Positions 26,517 to 33,720 of a stretch of 64,000 bases of DNA are shown piece by piece. The first letter of the stretch is position 1, and each line of letters begins with the position of its first letter. The notes below the pieces were generated by a model. That model did not search any database. It was not told the DNA's origin and saw only the letters and a program-made list of their open reading frames with translations. The translations under genes were made by a program, and so were the position numbers. Origin of the DNA: Thermococcus sp. SY098 (GTDB lineage: Archaea > Methanobacteriota_B > Thermococci > Thermococcales > Thermococcaceae); contig NZ_CP141821.1 in assembly GCF_035621495.1 (NCBI RefSeq), positions 1,330,760 through 1,394,759 of the forward strand, written 5' to 3'.

Positions 26517-28550
26517 TCATTCACACCACCTGCTGAAGTCAACAATGGTCTTTAACCTTGCAGTTTCAATATCAATTATCGGAACTCTCGCTGGAGTTGG
26601 AACGATATTGACCATCTTCTGGAACTCAGTCTGAGCTTGCCAAGTGGCCGAGTTAATCAAAAACACACCGCGATAGATCTGGTAATCAAGAACATGAACA
26701 TGTCCCATCTGCACCAAATCCGGTACCCCCTCGATGACAAGCAGATCTTCCGGGTCTGGTGCAATTGGAACTTTTCCGCCAAATGTAGGGGCGACGTGCC
26801 TGAGCTTTAGCAGTTCAATCATCGGCTCAACAGGGCGGAGATGACTCTTACCGGGAATGTAGCTCACAACATCCTCAATGCCCCTCCCATGGACAATTAA
26901 AAAGTCCCTGCCGTGGAGGTTGATAACGGCTGGATTGCTTATGATCACTGCATTTTTTAGCTCATAGAGGGGTTTTGCATATTCTCTGTAGAATTCGGGC
27001 TGAGGTAAAGCAGTTCTTGCAGCATCGTGATTGCCTGGACCAATGAACATGGTTATATGATCCGGAACATTTGCCAAGAGGTTTGCCAAAGCTTCATACT
27101 GGTCAAATATATCGGGAATTGCAAGCTCATTGTACTGACCCGGATAGATACCAATACCATCAACAACATCGCCAGCAATTATCATGTACTTTATTCTGCT
27201 CACAATTTCCTCTTCTTCTCTGCTTTCAACGTTGCCATTGAGCCATTCAAGGAACTTCATGAAAGCTTTTTCACAGAATTTTGTGCTTCCAACGTGGATA
27301 TCGCTGATCAAAACAGCATAAACCTTTTCCTCAAGGGGAGGTTTTTCTCGCTTGTAGAGTGGAACATCAGGCAAATAAAGCTTGCTTGCAAATAAGATTC
27401 CGCGTTTTGAATAATATCCTCTAAAAGCGACGACGCTGTCTGGAAGGACTTCAAATGCTTTCGTATAATCTTCGTTATCACGTCCCAAGAAAACCTTAAC
27501 AATGCCAGTCATATCCTCAACTTCAAAGATAAATCCCTTTTTAGTTTCCCTCTTTGAGTTGACAAGGCCGATGATCGTAACTTCCCCATCGGGATTAATG
27601 TAGCTAAGCTTTCCAATATCTATTACCCCACTAACCTCCGGATTTTCCCGCAGAATTCTTCTCAATTTCTTTAATCTACTTTTGAAGTAGTTCTCATAGA
27701 CCTTGACTACTATCTCTCCTTCTTTACCATTTGCATTCTTAGCTTTTGGGGGTTTTAGCTTAACATTTCTTACGTCGAATTTAATCTCATACTCTGCCTT
27801 TATCCTCTTTGCAACAAACTCAAAGCTTTCATTTGGTTCAACCTTAAAATCCTCATAAATCGAATATGCCCTCTTTTCTTCAGCTGAAATCTCTTCCTCT
27901 TCCAGTGGAACCAAGACTCCATAGTCCCCATAAACTGCCTTCATTTTGACACCATTTTCTTCATCACCGACACCATTGTACTCTTCAAGAGAAGGAGCTC
28001 CAGTGGAAATGAAACTCTCCTCCCCCCCAATTGTGGATTCTTCTTCCACTATTTCCATAGAGATGGTTTCAGAAACCATATTTTCCATGGGTTCTCCAGT
28101 GGAAATAGAGGTTCCATTTTCTGATGATAGTTCTTGGATATCATGGGTTATTTCAGCCTGATCAGATGCTTGAGGGGGAATTTCTACCATTTTGCCAAGT
28201 TTTGCCGTCTTTTCACCACTCACAGCACTCTGAATTGAGACTTCTTTTGAGCCCCTGGGGATGCCAATTTCCATTGGAACCTCAGGTATAGAGGGAAGGG
28301 TTTCTGCTTTAGTTTCCACTGAAGCTTTCGGAATGTATTTTGCAAAATTCTCCAGTGGAGATAACAACCCCTTAGATTCAAGAAACTCTTTGGCAAGCCT
28401 TTCGTCAATTACAAATGTATTTTTCGTTCGTGCAAATTTTATGAGCTCCGCCAAAGTAAAGTTCTTCTTATAATATTCTGAAAGAATAAAGTAAGCGGGT
28501 GGAGTGATGAGATAGCGATTAGAAAGCAGGTCCTTCACCAGCCCATTCAT
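26517..28550 (-). CDS. polB: DNA polymerase D small subunit DP1 (3'-5' exonuclease)
   Basis: 677 residues. N-terminal helical domain (1-70), a long acidic low-complexity linker (about 75-260), an OB domain (about 265-400) and a C-terminal calcineurin-like phosphodiesterase domain with metal ligands in ISDIHVGS, AGDVVDGIG, GPGNHD, VHGRG and MGHVH. The phosphodiesterase gives Pol D its proofreading activity and binds DP2. ATG at 28550 overlaps the cdc6 TGA by 1 nt (TGATG). The linker coding sequence carries several mini-ORB dyads, which read as S-T-G or P-L-E in the protein. Confidence 0.97.
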   Translation of the reverse strand: MNGLVKDLLSNRYLITPPAYFILSEYYKKNFTLAELIKFARTKNTFVIDERLAKEFLESKGLLSPLENFAKYIPKASVETKAETLPSIPEVPMEIGIPRGSKEVSIQSAVSGEKTAKLGKMVEIPPQASDQAEITHDIQELSSENGTSISTGEPMENMVSETISMEIVEEESTIGGEESFISTGAPSLEEYNGVGDEENGVKMKAVYGDYGVLVPLEEEEISAEEKRAYSIYEDFKVEPNESFEFVAKRIKAEYEIKFDVRNVKLKPPKAKNANGKEGEIVVKVYENYFKSRLKKLRRILRENPEVSGVIDIGKLSYINPDGEVTIIGLVNSKRETKKGFIFEVEDMTGIVKVFLGRDNEDYTKAFEVLPDSVVAFRGYYSKRGILFASKLYLPDVPLYKREKPPLEEKVYAVLISDIHVGSTKFCEKAFMKFLEWLNGNVESREEEEIVSRIKYMIIAGDVVDGIGIYPGQYNELAIPDIFDQYEALANLLANVPDHITMFIGPGNHDAARTALPQPEFYREYAKPLYELKNAVIISNPAVINLHGRDFLIVHGRGIEDVVSYIPGKSHLRPVEPMIELLKLRHVAPTFGGKVPIAPDPEDLLVIEGVPDLVQMGHVHVLDYQIYRGVFLINSATWQAQTEFQKMVNIVPTPARVPIIDIETARLKTIVDFSRWCE
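27900..27911. repeat. mini-ORB in polB coding sequence
   Basis: TTCCAGTGGAAC, the Thermococcales ORB dyad core without a G-string. Confidence 0.55.
27998..28010. repeat. mini-ORB in polB coding sequence
   Basis: CTCCAGTGGAAAT, ORB dyad core. Confidence 0.6.
28094..28106. repeat. mini-ORB in polB coding sequence
   Basis: CTCCAGTGGAAAT, identical over 13 nt to the copy at 27998. Confidence 0.6.
28350..28360. repeat. mini-ORB in polB coding sequence
   Basis: CTCCAGTGGAG, a perfect dyad about the central base. Confidence 0.55.
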
Positions 28551-29815
28551 CAAAACAACCTCCTCTGCCGAGCAATGCTTACAGTGAGGAGAGGCTGAAG
28601 GGAATAATCAAAGCGATAGATGTTCTTAACTTTATATGGAGTGACGTTTAGTCTTATTTCTTTTGTCCGCCCATATCTCCCCTTGCTGACCACTTTAGCA
28701 TTGATGATGCCTAACATGTCGAGCTCATTTATTAGATCACTGACCCTTCTCTGGGTTAAGGGCTCAATATCCATGTAATCACAGAGCTCCTTATACACAG
28801 CATAGACATCACCGGTGTTTGCTGGTAATTCTCCATTTTCATCAAGAAGAACTATGGCATAAAGAAGAATTTTTGAGTGTAGTGGGAGAGTCTTAATAAC
28901 TTCTTCCATGGTGTCCTGCTCAATCTTCTCCTGAGCCTTCCATACATGCTTTTCAGTAACTTTTGAAGCCCCTTCCCTCTCAGCAATTTCGCCACTCACT
29001 CTAAGCAAATCCAAAGCTCTCCTCGCATCCCCGTGTTCTCTTGCTGCTAAAGCTGCACAGAGAGGAACAACAGCTTCATCAAGGACATCTGGATAAAATG
29101 CCTCTTGGGCTCTCTGCATCAATATATCCCTAAGCTGGTTTGCATCATATGGGGGAAAAACAACCTCCTCCTCGCTTAGGCTCGAAAGAACCCTTGGATC
29201 AAGGTAGTCCTTAAATTTCAGATCATTTGAAATACCAACAATGCTGACTTTTGCATTTTTTAACTCACTGTTTATTCTGGTCAGCGAATATAAAACATCA
29301 TCTCCACTTTTTTTGATGAGCTTATCAATCTCATCAAGAACTATTATAACAAATCTCTCCTTTGCATCGATAATTTGCTTTAGCTTTGCGTACACCTCAT
29401 CTGTTGGCCATCCAACCAATGGAACCTCAAAACCACTTTCATGCTTGAAATGATTAACTATGTTTGCAAGAACCCGATACTGGGTATCGACAATCTCACA
29501 GTTGAGATATATAACGTCCACAGGAACGTTATACTTGCGAGATATTCTCTTTAGTTCTTCAGTTACAAATTTTACGGTAACTGTTTTACCAGTGCCTGTT
29601 TTCCCATAGACAAAAACATTGGAGGGTGTTTCTCCCCTCAACACCGGAACCAGTATATGTGCCAATGCCTCTATCTGTTCCCTTCTGTGCGGCAGTTCTT
29701 TTGGGGTATAGCTATGTCTAAGGACTTCTTTATTTTTGAAAATCTTTTTTGCATTCAAATATTTTTCAAAAATCGAATCAAGATACGTCTGTTCATTTTC
29801 CCTTCTTTTTTCCAT
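28550..29815 (-). CDS. cdc6: Orc1/Cdc6 replication initiator
   Basis: 421 residues. It binds ORB elements at the origin and is thought to load the MCM helicase. Walker A is GKTGTGKT (71-78), Walker B is VIIVLDEID (about 156-164), sensor 1 is in VSIVGISND, and arginine-rich sensor 2 HGDARRALDLLR. A C-terminal winged helix (about 325-421) provides dyad DNA recognition. It is the first gene of the operon with polB, the R-M genes and polC. The start is preceded by GGGAG. Its own promoter carries an ORB dyad at the probable transcription start. Confidence 0.97.
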   Translation of the reverse strand: MEKRRENEQTYLDSIFEKYLNAKKIFKNKEVLRHSYTPKELPHRREQIEALAHILVPVLRGETPSNVFVYGKTGTGKTVTVKFVTEELKRISRKYNVPVDVIYLNCEIVDTQYRVLANIVNHFKHESGFEVPLVGWPTDEVYAKLKQIIDAKERFVIIVLDEIDKLIKKSGDDVLYSLTRINSELKNAKVSIVGISNDLKFKDYLDPRVLSSLSEEEVVFPPYDANQLRDILMQRAQEAFYPDVLDEAVVPLCAALAAREHGDARRALDLLRVSGEIAEREGASKVTEKHVWKAQEKIEQDTMEEVIKTLPLHSKILLYAIVLLDENGELPANTGDVYAVYKELCDYMDIEPLTQRRVSDLINELDMLGIINAKVVSKGRYGRTKEIRLNVTPYKVKNIYRFDYSLQPLLTVSIARQRRLF

Positions 29816-29825
29816 CTCCCTGACC

Positions 29826-29838
29826 CTCCAGTGGAAAC
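29826..29838. promoter_or_regulatory. ORB dyad at the cdc6 transcription start
   Basis: CTCCAGTGGAAAC between the cdc6 TATA (29848-29858) and ATG (29815), centred about where transcription should begin. Initiator binding here would block its own promoter. Confidence 0.7.
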
Positions 29839-29847
29839 ATAGCCCCC

Positions 29848-29858
29848 ATTTATAAAGG
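29848..29858 (-). promoter_or_regulatory. TATA element of cdc6 operon
   Basis: Minus strand CCTTTATAAAT, 33 bp upstream of the ATG. Confidence 0.6.
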
Positions 29859-29963
29859 CACTCCTCATTTAATGCATTTATACATTACATTATGTTATAT
29901 TATTGCTGATTTTTAGCTTATTCTGGAACATTTCATTTCCAAATGTGTTCTCATGAAAGCATT

Positions 29964-29976
29964 TTCCAGAGGAAAC
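29964..29976. repeat. mini-ORB upstream of cdc6
   Basis: TTCCAGAGGAAAC, an ORB dyad with A at the centre, like the crenarchaeal form. The surrounding 29859-30106 is otherwise non-coding and A+T-rich, with a TTTTGGGGGT string near 30010. Confidence 0.55.
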
Positions 29977-30106
29977 ATAAGATGCAGAGGAAGCAATACG
30001 ATAATATCTTTTGGGGGTATATATGCTTTATTGGGCAAGTTTTTGTAAAAGCCCATTAAAAGTCCACCAAAATATTAATGAACAAGTAAATTAGAAAATG
30101 TAAAAT

Positions 30107-30721
30107 TCAGATATAGCCAATATCCATCCCTTTCTTTTTAGATATGCCTTGAGATCTGAGTATCTCATCAATAAACTTCTCTGCTTCTTCTTTTGACATC
30201 CCGACTTTGATAACCAAGAACTTAATTAAATCATCCCTTGTTGCACCACGTTGGATTCTGTCAATAAGCATCAGGACTATTCTTTCAAAAACAGCTTGAG
30301 CAAAGTCTTCTTCCACTTTAAGTGCTCTTACAAGTTCATTTATTCCAATGAGTAAAGCAGTCAGAGCATCGTTAAACTCTGCTTTCCCAAGGGTTTTTCT
30401 GTCAAGATCAACCCTAAGGATAATTTCATCATTAATGCCACTTAGCGTGAATTTCAATAAATTTATTTTGTCATTTAGGACAAGCATTGCATGATATATC
30501 TTTAACCGTTCCTCCAAAGGAAGTGCCGTTGTTTCCAAGCCAAATGGCACCATCAAATGAACGAACTCCTCACTGAACAGTATATTGAGGACAAAAGGCA
30601 TTTTTGGGTATTCTGCAATATAAAAATGCTCTTCAATTTTCTTAACATTCCACGGCAGATCCACAATGTCCTGAGCATCATCTCTTCCTTCCCTCAGCCA
30701 CTGAATGACTTGTTCTTCCAC
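30107..30721 (-). CDS. Origin-adjacent protein of unknown function
   Basis: 204 residues, soluble, no cysteines. Residues about 20-135 form an alpha-beta unit (FYIAEYPKMPFVLNILFSE, LNDKINLLKFTLSG, NDEIILRVDLDRKTL) whose strand/helix pattern recalls the YbjN/type III chaperone-like fold; this is only inference. Residues 155-195 are helical (RGATRDDLIKFLVIKVGMS, KEEAEKFIDEIL). The start is GTG at 30721, and it lies inside a mini-ORB (30716-30728). The gene lies between cdc6 and the candidate oriC core. I do not recognise a function. Confidence 0.78.
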   Translation of the reverse strand: MEEQVIQWLREGRDDAQDIVDLPWNVKKIEEHFYIAEYPKMPFVLNILFSEEFVHLMVPFGLETTALPLEERLKIYHAMLVLNDKINLLKFTLSGINDEIILRVDLDRKTLGKAEFNDALTALLIGINELVRALKVEEDFAQAVFERIVLMLIDRIQRGATRDDLIKFLVIKVGMSKEEAEKFIDEILRSQGISKKKGMDIGYI

Positions 30722-30728
30722 AGGAAAT
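30716..30728. repeat. mini-ORB over the start codon of the origin-adjacent gene
   Basis: TTCCACAGGAAAT. The GTG start codon of the leftward gene is read from its left half. Confidence 0.55.
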
Positions 30729-30769
30729 CACCAAGGAAATATTAGCATTTGTCCTTTAAAACATGATCG

Positions 30770-30781
30770 TTCCACAGGAAA
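30770..30781. repeat. mini-ORB
   Basis: TTCCACAGGAAA, 54 bp from the previous copy. Confidence 0.5.
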
Positions 30782-30871
30782 GGAAACTGTTAGATGCGCA
30801 ATTTTGGACATTGAGTATTGATATTCGCAAACGATTAGATGGCAACAGCTGTACATTTCAAATGGAGAAAG

Positions 30872-30891
30872 AATGAACATTACTGTTCATT
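30872..30891. repeat. TGAACA inverted repeat 1 in oriC
   Basis: Perfect 8-bp arms AATGAACA and TGTTCATT separated by TTAC. It is unrelated to the ORB sequence. Confidence 0.7.
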
Positions 30892-30975
30892 AAAACTTGT
30901 GCATTAGTGAAAATATGCGGACATCATGTTAAATAAAAGTTTTTAACAATCATTTAAGAAATTAACAGAATATAT

Positions 30976-31005
30976 CCCCCAGGGAGTTGTATTTCCAGTG
31001 GAGAC
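30976..31005 (-). repeat. Full ORB (leftward orientation)
   Basis: On the minus strand TCCACTGGAAAT is followed by ACAACTCCCT and the G-string GGGGG. The order dyad, AACTC, G-string is the same as in the plus-strand ORB at 31256. Confidence 0.82.
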
Positions 31006-31087
31006 GGGCGCAACACCTCTGTCACATTTATTGTTTTGGTGATAAACACTCCCACTTTCTATACGCATCATAGTATATAAATTTGTC

Positions 31088-31104
31088 TATGAACATTGTT
31101 CATA
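31088..31104. repeat. TGAACA inverted repeat 2 in oriC
   Basis: Perfect 8-bp arms TATGAACA and TGTTCATA around a single T. It lies in the A+T-rich core between the two full ORBs. Confidence 0.7.
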
Positions 31105-31255
31105 AATTATGATAAAAATTAGTACATTAATGTGAACATGTTACCAATGCTTAAAAATAACATAGACACATGATCAATGTATTATGTAAAAACCTTTTTT
31201 AGAATTTGTTGACATTGTATGTATCCGTTGTGACTGCTGAACTCCCAAAAGTGAG

Positions 31256-31282
31256 TTCCAGTGGAAATAAAACTCTGGGGGG
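31256..31282 (+). repeat. Full ORB (rightward orientation)
   Basis: TTCCAGTGGAAAT followed by AAAACTCT and GGGGGG. It is inverted relative to the ORB at 30976-31005, with dyads facing the A+T-rich core. Confidence 0.85.
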
Positions 31283-31313
31283 TCATTTCGATAACCATCT
31301 TAAGAGACTTTTA

Positions 31314-31326
31314 TTTCCACTGGAAC
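31314..31326. repeat. mini-ORB
   Basis: TTTCCACTGGAAC, 32 bp right of the full ORB. Confidence 0.6.
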
Positions 31327-31382
31327 TACTTTGGCATTCAATGTTCAATGATATTCACTGTTCATCAATACCTGACTAAAAG

Positions 31383-31391
31383 CTTATAAAT
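31383..31391 (+). promoter_or_regulatory. TATA element of the K+ channel gene
   Basis: CTTATAAAT about 25 bp before the cluster of ATG codons, implying a leaderless or nearly leaderless transcript. Confidence 0.5.
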
Positions 31392-31407
31392 AAGATACTA
31401 ATCAAAA

Positions 31408-31418
31408 ATGATGAACAT
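31408..31418 (+). other. Alternative starts of the K+ channel gene
   Basis: ATG codons occur in frame at 31408, 31411 and 31417 with no Shine-Dalgarno. The TATA position would put transcription start near 31413, so 31417 (MIPVPLVRHL) is possible as the real start. Confidence 0.35.
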
Positions 31419-32418
31419 GATACCCGTACCCCTGGTTAGACACCTAATGAAACTTAGAATTAAATTAAGAAGAAACAAAGTTATTGTTCTTGCCGCTGTA
31501 GTGTTTTTACTGGCACTGATGTTTTCTATAATGTTCATGTATTTTGAAAAGGTTGGATTCTTTACGGCATTTTACTGGGCAATAATAACCATGGCGACCA
31601 TTGGTTATGGAGATGTAACCCCCAGCACATATGGCGGCAGGATTGTTGCAATAGTTGCCGCAATTGCAGGTATTTCAACTTTTACTGCTCTGGTTTCAAT
31701 TCTTGCCGAGTATTTTATTGAATCATCAATGAGGAGGATGATGGGTATGCACAAGATAAAGTACAAGGGACATTATCTTATTATTGGTCAAGGAGGAAGC
31801 GTTCTAAGCTGTTTGGATGAGCTCAAAAGAGCCATTTCCACGGGACAAGCTGAAGATAACCCAATTGTTGTTGTCTTACCGAGTGAGGAAGAAAAAAAGA
31901 GGCTTCCTTTGGAGGATGTTGAAGTTCTTGTGGGTGATCCAACGAATAAAGATACTTTACAAAGGGCAAGAGTTGCAGAAGCATCTTATGTTCTTTTAAC
32001 ACTTGAAGATGACTCAAAATCCGTCTTTTTGACTCTGATGGTTAAGCAGATGTCTAACGCCAAAGTGTTTGTGGAAGCCCTTAAGCGGGAAAGCTTCTCC
32101 CTATTAAAGCAAGCCGGGGCTGATAGGGTAATATTGAGTAGAACTTTAGCGGGTCGGTTACTGGCAAGTTCAATTTTCGAGCCAGAAGTTGTTGATGTAA
32201 TTGATGATTTGACCACTTCCACAGGAAATTATGATGTTACAGTATTGACTTTCCCAGAACTTAGTGGGCTTAAATTTGGTGAGGCGTGGCAAATATTGTA
32301 TGAAAAAGGATATTTGCCAATCGGGTATGTTGATGATGGCATCAAACTTATGCCTCCTCTGGATTCTCAGCTTCCACAAAACCCCAAAGTAATAGTGATC
32401 ACAAGGGTTTCTTCATAG
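31408..32418 (+). CDS. Two-TM potassium channel with RCK (TrkA-N) domain
   Basis: 336 residues. TM1 is about residues 27-47 (IVLAAVVFLLALMFSIMFMY), then a pore helix and the selectivity filter TIGYGD (about 67-72), TM2 about 82-102, and a cytoplasmic RCK domain from about 118 (HYLIIGQGGSVLSCLDEL) to the C-terminus. The plan is that of MthK-like ligand-gated K+ channels; the Rossmann glycine motif of the RCK domain is degenerate, so the ligand is uncertain. It is the first gene to the right of the origin and its 3' part carries a mini-ORB (32217). Confidence 0.92.
   Translation: MMNMIPVPLVRHLMKLRIKLRRNKVIVLAAVVFLLALMFSIMFMYFEKVGFFTAFYWAIITMATIGYGDVTPSTYGGRIVAIVAAIAGISTFTALVSILAEYFIESSMRRMMGMHKIKYKGHYLIIGQGGSVLSCLDELKRAISTGQAEDNPIVVVLPSEEEKKRLPLEDVEVLVGDPTNKDTLQRARVAEASYVLLTLEDDSKSVFLTLMVKQMSNAKVFVEALKRESFSLLKQAGADRVILSRTLAGRLLASSIFEPEVVDVIDDLTTSTGNYDVTVLTFPELSGLKFGEAWQILYEKGYLPIGYVDDGIKLMPPLDSQLPQNPKVIVITRVSS
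32217..32229. repeat. mini-ORB inside the K+ channel gene
   Basis: TTCCACAGGAAAT, identical over 13 nt to the copy at 30716. Confidence 0.5.
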
Positions 32419-32437
32419 CATTGATGGATGGAGTTTC

Positions 32438-32452
32438 ATTTCCACTGGAAAT
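32438..32452. repeat. mini-ORB upstream of radA
   Basis: ATTTCCACTGGAAAT, a perfect 7-bp dyad around one base, in the radA upstream region about 100 bp before its TATA. Confidence 0.62.
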
Positions 32453-32548
32453 TTAGCTGTTTAGGAATTCATTCGCTCAAAATCAACTTTACTTCTTTTG
32501 TATTTTTTATTTTGGAATATATGGGGCTTTTTTTGGAAAAAGAGAAAA

Positions 32549-32558
32549 GTATATAACC
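32549..32558 (+). promoter_or_regulatory. TATA element of radA
   Basis: GTATATAACC after an A-rich BRE-like stretch, about 50 bp before the ATG. Confidence 0.6.
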
Positions 32559-32604
32559 TCTTACATCTTACACCTACCAGTGATCATGCTTATGGGTGGT
32601 AATG

Positions 32605-33672
32605 ATGGCGAGAAAGAAAAAGGTTGAGACTGTTGACGATGAAATAAAAGAGCTTGAAGAGTTTGAGGAGCTTTCAATTGATGCTGAAGTTGCCAAAGCT
32701 TCAAAGAAAAAGAAAAAAGAAATCAAAACGCTCGAAGACTTGCCCGGCGTTGGTCCTGCAACTGCTGAAAAGCTTAGAGAAGCGGGATATGATAGCTTAG
32801 AAGCTATTGCCGTTGCATCACCAATAGAGCTCAAAGAAATTGCTGGAATAAGTGAAGGCGCTGCTTTAAAGATAATTCAGGCTGCAAGAGAAGCAGCTAA
32901 TATCGGAACATTCATAAGGGCTGATGAATACTTCCAACGGAGACAGACAATAGGTAGAATTTCCACTGGAAGCAAATCTCTTGACAAGCTACTTGGTGGG
33001 GGAATAGAGACCCAAGCAATCACCGAAGTTTTTGGAGAGTTTGGCAGTGGAAAGACCCAGATAGCTCATACTTTAGCTGTCATGGTTCAATTGCCACCTG
33101 AAGAAGGCGGTTTAAATGGAAGCGTCATCTGGATTGACACTGAGAACACTTTCAGACCAGAAAGAATAAGGCAGATTGCTGAAAATAGGGGTTTGGATCC
33201 AGATGAGGTTCTCAAGAATATATATGTCGCAAGGGCATACAATACAAACCATCAAATGCTTCTTGTTGAAAAAGCAGAGGAGATAATCAAAGAGAAGCTC
33301 AACACTGATAGACCAGTCAAGCTTATGGTTGTTGACTCCTTGACAAGTCATTTCCGTTCTGAATACGTTGGTAGGGGGGCTTTAGCAGAGAGACAGCAAA
33401 AGTTAGGGAAGCATTTGGCTGATCTACACCGATTGGCAAACTTATATGATATTGCAATATTTGTTACAAACCAAGTTCAGGCAAGGCCAGATGCATTCTT
33501 TGGCGACCCAACGAGACCAATTGGTGGACACATCTTGGCGCACTCAGCCACACTTAGAATATACCTCAGAAAAGGCAAAGCTGGAAAGAGAATTGCAAGG
33601 CTCATTGATTCACCCCATCTACCAGAAGGGGAAGCAGCCTTCAGAATCACAGATAAAGGAATTGAGGATTAA
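32605..33672 (+). CDS. radA: DNA repair and recombination protein RadA
   Basis: Archaeal RecA/Rad51-family strand-exchange ATPase, 355 residues. A charged N-terminal tail is followed by a helix-hairpin-helix domain ([17 protein letters not shown], about 46-62), the subunit-interaction FIRA motif (103-106), Walker A GEFGSGKT (144-151), Walker [11 protein letters not shown], and L1/L2 region with [17 protein letters not shown]. No intein is present. ATG at 32605 has GGGTGGT 4 nt upstream; ATG at 32602 would add one Met. It leads a rightward repair pair with nucS. Confidence 0.97.
   Translation: MARKKKVETVDDEIKELEEFEELSIDAEVAKASKKKKKEIKTLEDLPGVGPATAEKLREAGYDSLEAIAVASPIELKEIAGISEGAALKIIQAAREAANIGTFIRADEYFQRRQTIGRISTGSKSLDKLLGGGIETQAITEVFGEFGSGKTQIAHTLAVMVQLPPEEGGLNGSVIWIDTENTFRPERIRQIAENRGLDPDEVLKNIYVARAYNTNHQMLLVEKAEEIIKEKLNTDRPVKLMVVDSLTSHFRSEYVGRGALAERQQKLGKHLADLHRLANLYDIAIFVTNQVQARPDAFFGDPTRPIGGHILAHSATLRIYLRKGKAGKRIARLIDSPHLPEGEAAFRITDKGIED
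32959..32973. repeat. mini-ORB-like dyad in radA
   Basis: ATTTCCACTGGAAGC, encoding the conserved ISTGS of RadA, so the match may be a by-product of protein constraint. Confidence 0.35.
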
Positions 33673-33720
33673 TTCCTTCCTTTCTTAATCCTTTTAAATG
33701 GTGCGATTTATTCTTAGTTG

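Larger units (their letters stand above)
30722..31407. other. Candidate chromosomal replication origin (oriC)
   Basis: A 686-bp gene-free, A+T-rich stretch beside cdc6 and near radA. It contains two full ORBs in inverted orientation (30976-31005 and 31256-31282), mini-ORBs at 30770 and 31314, and an A+T-rich core of about 250 bp between the full ORBs suited to duplex unwinding. Position next to cdc6 and ORB arrangement match the known Pyrococcus oriC. The K+ channel promoter lies at its right end. TGAACA dyads are also scattered through it. Confidence 0.9.

Noticed and set aside
28268-28281. TTTCCATTGGAACC as another mini-ORB
   Set aside because: The central base change breaks the CCA(G/C)TGG core; left out of the ORB list, though weak binding is possible.
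32605-33672. Possible intein in RadA
   Set aside because: RadA is continuous with normal length; some Pyrococcus RadA genes carry inteins but this one does not.
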